Positions 11,071-22,150 of a stretch of DNA of 64,000 nt are shown here, one piece after another. The stretch is taken from assembly GCA_013396655.1 (NCBI GenBank), contig WBMV01004890.1, positions 1,265,025 to 1,329,024 of the forward strand, read 5' to 3'. Origin of the DNA: Campylorhamphus procurvoides (Eukaryota; Chordata; Aves; Passeriformes; Dendrocolaptidae). Under the pieces are notes generated by a model. That model was given only the letters and a program-made list of their open reading frames with translations. It was not told where the DNA came from and ran no database searches. Position numbers and translations under genes: made by a program. Positions within the stretch are counted from its first letter, which is position 1; each line of letters starts with the position of its first letter.

Positions 11071-12239
11071 GAGGAAAAAGTGAATCAGAGTGTTCTTCTT
11101 TCTCCAATCACTGCATAGTTTTATTCTATTTCCCTTCTCTTAACTCTTTGAGGCTGAGGGATTATTTGCTGTTCAGTGCTCTTTTAGTTAGTTGTGCTGC
11201 CTCTGATTTGTCTTTTCATTAAATGAGGTGCAGCAAGTGAGGGACTTGGTGAAGGTTGCCAGTGGAACTTGAGTATCCAGAGTTTGACTAGTGGAATTAT
11301 CACTAAGCCACTCTTCTTCCATAAGAATATAATAGAAGATATAACCCATAAATAGATGAAACTGGAGTGGGAGGAGGGGGAAAGGAAGCTGCCTTACTCA
11401 CAAGAAAAGGTCAGCCTTCATTCTTGCAAGGGTGACAAGGAGAATTTTTCAACAGATATAATTATAAATGGGAGAAAGAACAGGACATGAATTGTTTCCT
11501 TCTGTCACTCTTTTTTACTCTGAGCAGGGTACAACCTCGATTTATTAAGTCAGGAAAGGTAATTGAAACTAAAAAAATTGATCTCAATTTGTTTGAGCTG
11601 TTTGTGTCTGTTGTGTCTCTGGACTGTGTCAGTCTGGTGTGAACAGCAGTGAGGGCACTTCATCCCAGCCCTCCTTCTCCTTGCATTGCAAGGACGTTTT
11701 TGGGATTGTGACAGTCATTTGCAGGCTGCTCTGCACTTCTCCCTTCTTGGGAATTCTAATGGTGCTTTAATAGCGGCCAGTTCTTGGGGTTTTGAGATGT
11801 AACCTTGCACTTGGTTACAGGAGCAGGCACACCACTGGTATCATTGGCTTGCAGGTCATAATTTGAGGACACATTACTTTTACCTGGCTAGAAATTCTGG
11901 CAATTGGATTGCTTCAACTTACAAGGCCTGAGTATGATGAAAAGAGAAACCTGCAGGGGCTAAAATATTTCAGATTTGATAGAGAAGTAAAAGCAGGCAT
12001 GAGGCTTTGTGGGAAAATAACATGCACAAGGAGTTAGAGCCGTGGCTTTATTTATTACGAATCAAAAAGCATTGGATGCTTGCCATGTAGAAGGAAAATG
12101 GAAAAATGTATATCCTGAAACATATTGAAACTGAAATATTAATAGATTAATTAATCTAGTGTGTGATACGGTTGAAAAATATGAAATCCTGAAAGGGTAT
12201 TGCAGTGTGATTTTTTGAGAAGATGGTTAGAAAAGAAAA
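11071..12239. other. Single-copy non-coding DNA
   Basis: Nothing specific is supported. A mildly GC-richer patch at about 11600-11860 shows no repeat signature. Confidence 0.5.
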
Positions 12240-13080
12240 ATTTCCCATTCAGTTTTTATTAATCATTTCATACTCAAAGTAATTAGAAATGTCATAATTC
12301 AATAAGCCAAACATGTTTTATTAAGCAGACTTGATCCTGACTTAGTGGGAAGTACAGTAGCTCCATGACTATTAACCACATGACTTTAAAGAAAAAATAA
12401 GATATTGCCTTCTATGTCTCATGATCTGTGTTTTATCATGCATTCTTAAGTTTTGGGGGAATTTTTATTCTCAGAATTTTAGAGTTAAGGTTATTTGAAA
12501 CTTAGAAGTGTGTGATGAAAATAATGGAGTGTGTTGGGTTTGAGCTTGTAACTCCCAGTGGGAATTACCCACTAACCACTCTCTGCCCAGGGGGAACACG
12601 GAGGACACACCACGGTGCAGATGCCAAGGGATGGAATGTTAATTTACCTTAACAAAAATGAGCTAAAAAAATTGAAATTTGGCATTTTAACTCTGGACTG
12701 TGAGAAGAATCCCACTTGACTGTAAATTATTAGGAACCTCAACCCTTCTTTTAATTAATGCTGTTACAACATTGCTGGCATTAACTGATTTTTCAAAAAT
12801 GCTTTTGTAATTGAACTTGATTTTTTCTGTTGCTCCTGCCTTTGTATGCTCCATTAAGAAATTTTTTGCTCATAATTTCAACAAAACACTTTTAGACTTT
12901 AGGAATCTGAGCTATTTACGAATGCTGCAATGAAAAGCTAAAAAAAGTTGATGTGAAAACATTACAGCACATCACTTGATGAGGTAACTTAATCGAATTG
13001 CTACTAGAAAGCTTACTCTTAATGGTTTTTACAAACAACGCTTTATTATATCAAACTGCTTCTATAAAAAGTAAGGAATT
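12240..13080. promoter_or_regulatory. Two CNE-like AT-rich blocks
   Basis: Sub-blocks at about 12240-12400 and 12880-13080 have non-repetitive, motif-rich composition. They contain TTTTTATTAATCATTTC, AAAGTAATTAGAAATG and AACTTAATCGAATTGC, the kind of homeodomain-site mixture common in conserved enhancers. The intervening part around 12530-12620 is more GC-rich and may be a small insertion. This call rests on sequence texture only. Confidence 0.28.
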
Positions 13081-13563
13081 AAACAGAATGAATTAGACAT
13101 AAAGGGGGGAAAGGAAAACAGCACTCCTGAGGTTTATTTGCCATGTTTTAATTTTGCTAGGATAAATCATTGCAAAATTTTGAATCGTCTATGTTTGTAA
13201 CATAAAAACATAATAAAAAAACTAGGGTGCAACTTTAAAACAGTCAGCAGAGGAGCAGAGTCAGGAGTCAGTAGCTCTAAGTTTGCATCTGACCCAGTCC
13301 TGGTTATGGGGTCACTGACCCTATAATGTATTTTCCCCTAAATCATCTGGCTATAAAATAACAAAGGTATTTAATGAGTTAGCTTCGTTTGAGTAGTTAT
13401 GATTGTCATTATCTCAGCACTGGTGGGTTAAAATATCTTGGATTTATTTTTTTTCTAATGAAAATATTTGAAATGAAAATGATTTCTAACCTAAGACCAG
13501 TCATTTATTGTTGCACTATTTTTTTTTAGTACCTGATACATACGTAGTACATAGATTTTTACA

Positions 13564-13604
13564 TAATATATATATACATATTACGTATGCAATATATATG
13601 TATA
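13564..13604. repeat. TA-rich simple repeat
   Basis: Alternating TA with TACATA and TACGTA interruptions, on both sides of ATTACGTATGC. An imperfect (TA)n microsatellite. Confidence 0.85.
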
Positions 13605-15007
13605 AATGGATGTAGGAAATACATAGAAAAATATTGAATTTGGGCAGCTTGCTGGCTGCACAAATGTTGTGCTTGATTGGAACATACAAAGGACATTTTA
13701 AGTATATGTTGGGCTTTCTCACTACAAGCTTAAAGACACCACCTACTGTGTAACTCCTTTTATAATTCAAAGTCAAGTTGCTGTGCTGCACCAATAGATT
13801 TTTTTTGGCTCATACTAAATAATGAATTTTCACAGTACATGCCATAAAGTGAATTGGCAGGTTGTGTGAGTGATTGGACTGTAAATCTGAAGTGAGGCTC
13901 ACTTGGTCACAGCTTCACTTTCCCCCCCAGCTGCTGAGATGCCTCAGGTGCCAGGAGGGGTTAGAGAGCCCTGTGAGAGGGGCTGGCAGTTCTGCTGAGG
14001 AGGGGCAAAATGCAACACAAATTTTTATGCTTTTAACTGAACCCGGTGAGCACAGTATGAAGCTTTACATTTTACAGTCTTAGCCTGGGTCATAAGAAGA
14101 TTCTGTTACAATGCATCAGTTACCTTTATGTTTATAATCAGGGCTAATGCTATAAAGTTACATCCTGCAGGTTTTCAACCCTGTTTTCAAGCACTTGGAT
14201 TTGTTACACCTTAAGATATGAAACATAATCAAGGAGTACATGGTGACACAAAAGAATTTAAAGGTGTTGTATACCTTTAAAATTACATTTTCATGACTGT
14301 CTGATTCTGGTGCAATTTTACAGTAATACAGTCATGTTTTTAAAACCCCTCCCTTTGTTAGCCATAAAATGAGTTTACGTTCCCAGAGACATTGTGGGGA
14401 ATGGCTGTTGTTAAAGCCAGAGTGTGCAGCAGCAGGCAGCTCCTGCAGCCACGTCATCCTGGCACACAGTGGTGTTGTGTGCTTGGGTTAACAACAGGAA
14501 CTGCCACGGACTTTATTGGGGTTCCATTTTGCCCCTAAAGTTTAAGATTTCCTAACAAAGTTTTGTTGGAAAAACCCAAAACAAAATAAACCAACCATCA
14601 GCTCCAGGGAGAGATTCCTGGAGCCACAGTTAGTGTTCAAGGGTGATGGTTTTACTGGGAGTTGGTGGATTAGATACAAACTGTTTATATTAACCTTTCT
14701 GCCCTAGTCTGAATAAAACTAACAAACTGCCTCAACCCAGGAAAGCCACAGATGTCACTTTTATGAGAAAGGTGTAGGTTTAGCATTAAAGGCCAAATGA
14801 AACTCCTTTTCAGCACGGGTTTGTCACTGCACCAGTGCCCACCCAGGCTGACTGTGCTGGTGGTGCTGGTACTGTGGAGGTGAATCAATTTTGGACATAT
14901 TTATGTTTATTTGGTTATTTTATGTTCTAAAATCATGCAATATGAATTGTTAAAGGGAAATGTATCATGCCAGAGCCCAAGAGGTGAGGCTGTTACCACA
15001 CCTTATG
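13605..15007. other. Single-copy non-coding DNA
   Basis: No gene or recognised repeat is supported. A short A/C-only tract lies at 14570-14597, and a GC-richer patch at 14395-14475. Open frames do not exceed about 70 codons. Confidence 0.5.
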
Positions 15008-15029
15008 CCCAGCTCTGAGCAGAGCTGGG
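15008..15029. repeat. Perfect 10-bp inverted repeat, 2-base spacer
   Basis: Arms 15008-15017 (CCCAGCTCTG) and 15020-15029 (CAGAGCTGGG) are exact reverse complements separated by AG. The site lies just upstream of TA repeats. It could form a small cruciform or bind a dimeric factor, but no family match is apparent. Confidence 0.9.
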
Positions 15030-15045
15030 GCTGAAGATGCCTATG

Positions 15046-15207
15046 GATATATATATACACCATCATATACATATATGAGATGTGTCTATGTACAGTCAGC
15101 CACACAAATCATAGGCAGGTACTCAGGGCACCCAAATGAACACAGCACCAATGGCCTTATCCTGCTCCCCAGTCTGGATGGACACTATGGGAGTTTGCTA
15201 GGGAGAA

Positions 15208-15238
<31 letters not shown>

Positions 15239-15239
15239 A
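15046..15239. repeat. Paired TA microsatellites
   Basis: Imperfect TA runs at 15046-15078 and a longer, purer one at 15208-15239, with about 130 bp of ordinary sequence between them. Confidence 0.85.
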
Positions 15240-17643
15240 TTTCCCCAGCCCCTGGGCTCAGACATCAAAATCTCTCACAGTGTGACTTGGATATTAGTGA
15301 TTTCTCTCCATGACATCATCCCCACTGAGGTGATTTTACCCCCTTTTGTGGGAAACACTCTACCTTGGTGATGCAGTCGTCCTGTTTGCCTAATTACCAG
15401 ACAAAGCACTGATGAAGATTAACCTCAAACGAATAGATTTTGCGTTGTCTGAAGTACATAGATCAAAAGTTAAAGTGGGGCTCTTTTGAGCAAAGAACTA
15501 ATAATGATTAAGAGCTACCTTTCTTCTCTTGTACCTCTCCATTGATTGTGGGCCTGCATGGCATGATGGATTAAAATCAGTAATTTAGAAGCTGACAAAA
15601 CAATACATTACAGAAAGGATGAGAGTCAGCATGACAACAAAATGATACAAATGATCCTGCTGTAACATTTCAAGCTTGTAGAGTGTAACACCTTTCTACT
15701 GTTTTCCTCATATTCCCAAAAAATCCCAGCATTACAAGCAAATTGGTTGGTGTCAGGTTTTCAGCTGAAAATGTCAGGCAGCATAAATAATTTCAAGAGT
15801 TTAAAAATAGGAAATAAGGTAGGAGAAAAGGTGCAAGTGTCAGGAAAGGGTGGAGAAGAGACAAATAAATGATGAAGTGTGGAATCATGTATTGTTTTCT
15901 ATACATAAAAAAGGGTTTAGCAGGCATCTCTTTGGCTGTGCAATAATCTGCCACATAACTTTAGTGATCCATGTCATACCACTTTTTAAAGGAGTAAGGA
16001 CTGCTTTAGTTTGCCATCTGCACAAATACCAAAGAATAACTTAATGAATATTATGTTAAATTTAAGTTGTTTAACTTTTAAGTGTGTGTTCGTTGTATCA
16101 TTTGGTACTTTAGTATTGCTGCTCTTTGCTTATCCATGTGACCATAAAGCCAAGGATATCCAGCCATGTGTTCAATCTGGAAAAGTCCAAAATTTAAATA
16201 TGGCCTTTGTTCAAATTAATTTTGGAAGAAGGTAATACATGGAACTAGTAAATTATCATAGCACCTAACACCAATTGAGGACACCAGTTTACCAAGTTTG
16301 GGGAGCAACCACAGCAAAGTGAAGCAAAGAGGGACTGGGGAGGGGAAAAATGGGACAGCAGAATAAAAAACCATATATCTGAAAATGTTAGAAAGAAGAA
16401 GTGGGTGTTTTAAGGTGCAAAACTGCTGCCTCTGTTAATGAGAGAAAAGGAAAGAGGCTGGAAAAACGACTGTCTGAGGGGATAGACATGTATGGATATA
16501 AAAAGACTGCCAAAATGGTCTAAACAACAGTTGAATGAAATTGTGCTTGCAGCAGTAATCTGAAAGGTCGTGTGTAGAGCCAAGGGGGGAGAAAATGTTA
16601 ATGTCAAGGGTCAGATGAGGGTTTAATTCCTCCAGATGGATATAGAGTGTTAGCTCTTAGAGATGTTTCATATTAAAAATCTGCAAGTTTTGTCCTTGAG
16701 TTAAAGATGATAAATCCAAGGGAAGCTGATGAGGAATCAGAAAAACCAAGTTGTGTCTTGAACTTGAAGCAGTTGTTAGATCTCCATGAGGAGATTTGAC
16801 AAAGACAAGCTTCAGTTCAAACATCTACATTAGAGAGCTGACCCCAGGAGCCACATGAAAATGTCTTTGCAGGTGATAAATGGCCAAAGATAAGATGTGT
16901 AGGGAGAAGAGCAGGAATGCAAGGACAGGCACCTCTTGGAGCACCCAAAAAAAGCTGACGGCAGACAAGAGGGCGAGATGGATAATGAGAGAAGGCAATT
17001 ACCTGGAATTAGGCTCAGCTCTCTGGCTGAGGACACAGAAAGGGGTTTACAGATTAGGGGAGCATGAGCATGAAGAACTACCTTTTAGCCTTGGCTTACA
17101 CAAAGGGCTTTGCCAACCACATTTCCTTAAAGAAATGGATTGCATGGGAGAACAGACTGGGAGCTTTTATAACAGAATGCAAGGTTAGAATCAAAACACA
17201 CAGGAGCACAAAACCTGTTGCCTTGAGGAGTTTGAAATGAAAATGTTATAACTTCATACTTATTTGTAAAGAAAATACTATCTATGTTCCTAATGAGGTG
17301 TTCTAGAGCAGTGTTCTTTTATATAATGCTAATCTTATTCTCCTAGTTTTCCTTCATTTGCTTTTAATAATACTTATAAAATAGCTTCATCTGTAGGTGC
17401 TCCCAAATCTGATCCTTCAGGCTATTCCAATCACACAGTTAGGATGTAATTATTGTACAGAGCCAAGTTATTGTTATACCTGATATAGGTGGAAGGAAAG
17501 GTAATTGAAATGAAATCAAGTAAGAGTTTGCAGAGAACTCTTGCATTTCTCAGTATTTTTGCTGGTTTTGCCAGATTTCACTTCAATGTTTTATAATATT
17601 ATTTTCTTATTTGCTTCTTTTCTAAAAATTAAATTTACCAACC
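15240..17643. other. Single-copy non-coding DNA
   Basis: No supported gene or repeat. There are several short frames on both strands. One reaches about 102 codons (16880-17188, plus) but shows no recognisable features. Confidence 0.5.
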
Positions 17644-18057
17644 ATCCATCTTAGTTTGAGACAAAATTTCTTTCCCTCTATGCTTCCCTAGTGGAACAGT
17701 TCTGCATTATAGTGACTTAGAGTTGATAATTACTGCAAGTCCTTGATGTGTTTCAAGTATTTTTTGCCTTTTTCACATAGTTCCAGGGCAGTTTTTAGGG
17801 AATAAGTGTCCTCATTTCTAAGGAGCAACATTCACACCAGCAGTAACATATTAAAATAAAAACAAATGGCTCAGTGAAATACTCATAAGGCAGGTCTCTT
17901 GGAATTCATGTTATCCATGTGATTTTTGGATAGTTTCTTTAGTGTAAACCACTTTAATAAGGATCTTGTAGGTGCTATATGCAGGTCTTGCAGCAGGACA
18001 TTGCAGGTGCTAAAATGTTACTTGAGTCCAAGGGAGGACTCGAGAATTTAATGGAAA
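17644..18057 (+). repeat. Unidentified ~410-bp repeat, copy 1
   Basis: This segment is clearly related to 19227-19629, in the same orientation and about 1.58 kb away. By eye the copies are roughly 85-90% identical over long stretches such as AGTGGAACAGTTCTGCAT, CAGTTTTTAGGGAATAAGTG and CAGGTCTCTTGGAATTCATG. Copy 1 carries an extra ~37-bp segment (about 17820-17857) that copy 2 lacks. Similarity ends sharply at both sides. It does not look like CR1, and the ends are not TG...CA as in LTRs. Confidence 0.9.
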
Positions 18058-19226
18058 CAAAATCCATCAGGAAACAGTAAACACAAAGATGTACCAAGAA
18101 TTGTCAAACCCACAAACTCCTGGAGACTGGCAGAGCATTCAGGAGAATCCTTATTCCTCTTTGCCCTCGAAAAAATGGGGAAATGTACAATTAGGAACAT
18201 TTCAGGGAGCAGAAATGTGCAAGTTTCCTTTGAATGGTAGTTATCTCAGCCTGTCCTCCAGTAATTATGGAATGGCTATGTGGGGGGGAAAAAAAAGGCA
18301 GATGGAATGGAGATGATGTCCTCAAAGTAGTATTAAAAAACTCAGACTAATTATTTTGGATACCTGCCCAGCCTCCAGTGACAGCTCTAGGAATTAGTGA
18401 GAACCTAATTATCATCATTAAGCAATTGTATCCAGCGTGGGTTTTCTTCTGTTAGGTTTTTTTCTGTTTGCAAATCTTCAGTACATCCAGAAGTAAAATG
18501 CAAAAAGGTAGACATCAATTAGGCATGCCTACAAAAATAAAAAAAAAAAAAGATATTTGGAATAATTATCTGTCTGCAGTACCAAGTCAGCAGTTTTTGC
18601 CAACTTTAAAAATAAGATTATAAAAGATGAAACAGGAAAGCTTACTTCAGCTTTTAAGAAAGATGTAAGCAATTTCAAACTGTACTCTTTCCCCAGGGAG
18701 AGTTTAGAAATATTTCTGATGAATTAAAGTATAATAAAAGTATTTGCCTGGATGATAACATATTTTTCCTCATAATTTCTTAATTTCTGGGGTGCTTAAT
18801 TGTAGCTCTCAGGGGTGTGAGGTTAAGGCAGTATGTTTCAATGTTGAAAGTGTGCACTGTGTTCCTTTTTCAGCAGAGCTTTTTTGATAAGAGATTATTT
18901 TATTTGGTTTGTTCTTTTCCTACAAATTTTTGCTAAGTTAGAAGGCTGCTTGTGTGTTGATGGAGAGTGTCCCCCTGTCAGTAAAGACTGAGTCAAGCCC
19001 TCTGAATGAGGACATGAATCTGCTTTGAGATAACTCTCCTTCCAATGAGTTTGGGAAGAAATGCAAGGCCCCAAGTCAAAACTTGTTGAAGTTCATGCAG
19101 GGAGCCAAGTCTGGATCCCCTAAATAGAGGGATGCTGCTTTGCCACCATGAAAGGGAGAAGGCCGGGGCAGTCCAGCACAAGGCTGAATTGATGTTGCTC
19201 TGAACATTCTCATTTATCTGAGCACA
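18058..19226. other. Sequence between the two repeat copies
   Basis: About 1.17 kb with no detectable similarity to the DNA following copy 2 or preceding copy 1, so this is not a simple tandem duplication of a longer unit. There is no gag/pol-like open frame. A short A-rich run lies at about 18537-18551. Confidence 0.6.
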
Positions 19227-19629
19227 ATCCATCTTAGTCTGAGGCAAAATTTCTTTCTCTCTATGCTTCCTTAGTGGAACAGTTCTGCATAATAGTGACT
19301 TCAAGTCAATAATTACTGCATGTCCTTGATATGTTACAACTATTTTTTTGCCTTTTTCCCATAGCTCTAGGGCAGTTTTTAGGGAATAAGTGTCCTAATT
19401 TCTAGTAAAAACAAATGGCTCAGTGAAACACTCATAAGGCAGGTCTCTTGGAATTCATGTTATCCATATGGTTTGTGGATAGTTCCTTTGCTTGCATGTT
19501 GTGTATATTTTTAGTGTAAATCAATTTAATAAGGATCTTACAGGTGCTATGTGTAGGTCTTGCAGCAGGATATTGCAAATACTAAAATGTAACTTGAATC
19601 CACGGGAAGACTTGAGGGTTTAATGGAAA
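19227..19629 (+). repeat. Unidentified ~410-bp repeat, copy 2
   Basis: The partner of 17644-18057. It lacks the ~37-bp segment of copy 1 but has an additional ~24-bp segment near 19489-19512 (TTGCTTGCATGTTGTG). The match starts at ATCCATCTTAG and ends at TTTAATGGAAA in both copies. Confidence 0.9.
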
Positions 19630-20599
19630 AGATGGGATTTATGAGAGGAATGTCTGTGACATTCTTTGTTAATAAGAGATGAATGAGGAGTAGATTATTC
19701 CTATCAAACTGTGCCACTTTTTCACCCCTCAGAGAAACTCGAAAGACCCCAAACCATTGAGTTTCCTTTGAGGTTATCAGTGGCTGCAGGTTGTACCCTG
19801 GGCAAGCAGAGGCACAAGGTGAGTCAAGAGGGCAGCTGACTCTGCTATGAGGCTTGGAGGGAAAGAGAAAAATCCTCTGGTTAAACATTTCCTGAGAAGG
19901 AAAAGGTACAAAGTCCAAAATGAATTTCTGGGAAGTGGCTTTAGGTCAGTGAGACAGCCACCAGTATAAATATCAATGGCTGGGGCTTTCTTCTCCAATT
20001 AGAAAGACAAGACTCCTCTCCAGTTAACCTTGTGAACTTGAAGGGTTATTGGTTAGAAAATGAATGGTTATATTTTCTCCTTTGTGTGTGTGTGTGTGTG
20101 TTGAGGCTGTAATGGATGTTACCAATTTCAACTAGAAAGTAGCTTTAGTTAAAGAGAAAAAAATGCCTTGTAAAGAAATGCAAATCCCTTAAAACAGTTG
20201 AGATGTTATTTTTTTTCCTAGATTTTGCAGCCTCACTGCAGTACAGAATGATGTCCTCTTGGTCCCTTAACTTTTTCTTTTTTTTTTGCAGTTGAAAAGA
20301 TTCCTGTATGCATTGTGACTGTTTGAATAATTATATATTAGAGAGTCCCTGAAAACCTGTCGAGTGCCATCGTTTTTCTCACTCATTTTAGATAATAAAG
20401 CAATAGCTCTCACCCCTAAACAAAAAGAATGCATAAAATAGAAATTAAAAAGGAAGCAAAGGGTGTTGTCCCTTAAAATCTTACATACATGAAGCCATGC
20501 ATGTATAGTAGGAGCAGGAGTGAAATGTGTGAAGTAAAATCTTTGGGAATTTCAATTAATGAGGGCATTGAGACAGGGCCACACCCCAAGACAGTGCCA
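19630..20599. other. Single-copy non-coding DNA
   Basis: No supported gene. A 123-codon minus frame overlaps the end of repeat copy 2 and has no recognised domain. A (GT)n microsatellite at 20083-20101 is listed separately. Confidence 0.5.
20083..20101 (+). repeat. (GT)n microsatellite
   Basis: About nine uninterrupted GT dinucleotides. A likely length-polymorphic marker. Confidence 0.95.
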
Positions 20600-20940
20600 G
20601 GAAATGAGCTCAACTAAACAATGCAACATAATTTAAAGGAAAATTTGTTAATCCAGAAGTTATAAATTATATTTGTTATAAAATGGACAAAAAGACTTTC
20701 TAATTAGTTCGCTCTTTAAAAATTAAATGCATATAATAGCATGCAGAATTTTTGTTTGCTGGATAGATTATGTTTTTGCAGTTGCAGCAAAAATAATCCA
20801 ATTAAGTCTGGGATGTTACTTTTTTCCTCACTTCCCAAGTTAGCCTACCACATTAGTAATCTCTGTCTGTGCCAGTTTTAGTGTTCATTGCTGTTACAGA
20901 TATAATTTTAATTGCAAATGACATTGTTTGGTGTACATAC
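20600..20940. promoter_or_regulatory. CNE-like AT-rich block
   Basis: Non-repetitive AT-rich sequence with TTTCTAATTAGTTCGC, AAATAATCCAATTAAG and ATGCATATAATAGCATGC, combining homeodomain cores with a retained CpG. It is suggestive of an enhancer, but this is a texture-based judgement. Confidence 0.28.
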
Positions 20941-21267
20941 GCTAGCTTCCCAGTGTGTTACATGCTTGGGATTTATGAAGCATTTAATATGGTTTCTTGT
21001 TGACACTTCTAAGTCCTCAGTTTTACAGTAGCATGTTAAGGACTTGGTTTATATATTTGCTTATAAATATATCATGTAAGGGTATATCCTTAAAAATGAA
21101 ACATAGGCCAATTTCAGAATTCTTTTTATGTTCTTTCTCTATAAACAAAAAAAAATAGATGGCTTCATCCTGTTGCATTTCACTGAAGGCAAAGCCAAAT
21201 CCCAGCTACATTCAACCAAATTCCGTAACAGGAGGATGCGCAAGTTAAAAGTGAGATAGAAGATCTC

Positions 21268-21568
21268 AAAATCAATTAGGCTGGAAAGAGACCTCTGAGA
21301 TCATCAAGTCCAACCTTTGACCCAACACCACCTTGTCACCCAGACCATGGCACTGAGTGCCACATCCAGTCTCTTCTTAAACACCTGTAGGGATGGTGAT
21401 TCCACCACCTCCTGGGCAGCCCATTCCAATGCCAAATTATCCCTGTGGAAAGAACTTCTTCCTAATGTCCAACCTAAACCTCCCCTGGCACAGTCTAAGT
21501 CTACCCTCTTGTCCTATTGCTGCTCGCCTGGGAGCACAGACTGACCCCACCTGGATACATCCTCCTGT
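21268..21568 (-). mobile_element. CR1 LINE 3' end, antisense, well preserved
   Basis: The plus strand reads GACCTCTGAGATCATCAAGT, then CCACCTTGTCACCCAGACCA, GTGATTCCACCACCTCCTGG, CTTCCTAATGTCCAACCTAA and CTCTTGTCCTATTGCTGCTC. This is the standard order of an antisense avian CR1 3' region. It lacks the 5' part and the coding region. It directly precedes a GC-rich stretch. Confidence 0.9.
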
Positions 21569-21599
21569 CAGGGAGATGTGGATAAATCACATCAGAGAT

Positions 21600-21955
21600 G
21601 TTATTTTGAGGTCCAGATGTGTCAGTGGGAACCCTCCCTGAGGTTTCTTTCCAATTCCAGTCCCCCTTTGTGCAGACTTTTCGAGCATGCAGAAAGCTTG
21701 AGCTTATTGTCAGGCTGTGTGCAGTCCTGCCAGCCCTTGGCAGGGCCTCGGGCTGGTCAGCATTTGTGTGCATTAGGCAATAGAGTGAGTGTTTCCCGTC
21801 TGCATGCAGTGGATGGCTGCCTGGCTGCAGCCCAGAGCTGTGGGCACAGCGGCTGGCATTGCCATAAATCCTGGGTGCTGCTGGGGCTGGGTGCTCGCAG
21901 GAACCTTTCGGAATGCTGGCGGAGCAATCCCACCCCTTCCCAGCAAACCGCCCGG
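21600..21955. other. GC-rich stretch beside CR1
   Basis: About 350 bp of noticeably higher GC, with runs such as CTGCAGCCCAGAGCTGTGGG and several CpGs toward its end (GCTCGCAGG, TTTCGGAA, GGCGGAGC, CCGCCCGGGG). A 158-codon minus frame spans it and part of the CR1, with no recognisable domain. It could be a small CpG-containing regulatory segment or diverged repeat. It merges into a CNE-like block. Confidence 0.4.
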
Positions 21956-22150
21956 GGACTAAATGAATGTATCTCATCTTGTATTGATTGTAGCCAATAA
22001 GTGCCTAAATGATTTGATGCGAGGCAGAGGGATTATGAAAGGGAGAGGGAAGAGGCAGCTTGAAAGAAATATGCGGTTTAATTACAGGATGAATTTCGCC
22101 AATCTACCTCCCCCATGGAATTTAACAAATAGGCCTAAGTGCACTTAGCT
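21956..22150. promoter_or_regulatory. Candidate conserved non-coding element
   Basis: Complex unique sequence with GTATTGATTGTAGCCAATAA (PBX/HOX-like and CCAAT-like sites), TTTGATGCGAGGC, GCGGTTTAATTACAGG and TTTCGCCAAT. Homeodomain cores with retained CpGs resemble vertebrate developmental enhancers. Unsupported by alignment here. Confidence 0.4.

Noticed and set aside
19733..19818. Splice-like pair (CACCCCTCAG ... ACAAG|GTGAGT), 86 nt, one open frame
   Set aside because: The pyrimidine tract is moderate, length is not a multiple of three, no partner exon is visible, and such pairs are expected by chance.
21501..21977. 158-codon minus-strand frame
   Set aside because: It runs from GC-rich non-coding sequence into an antisense CR1, so it cannot be one conserved coding unit.
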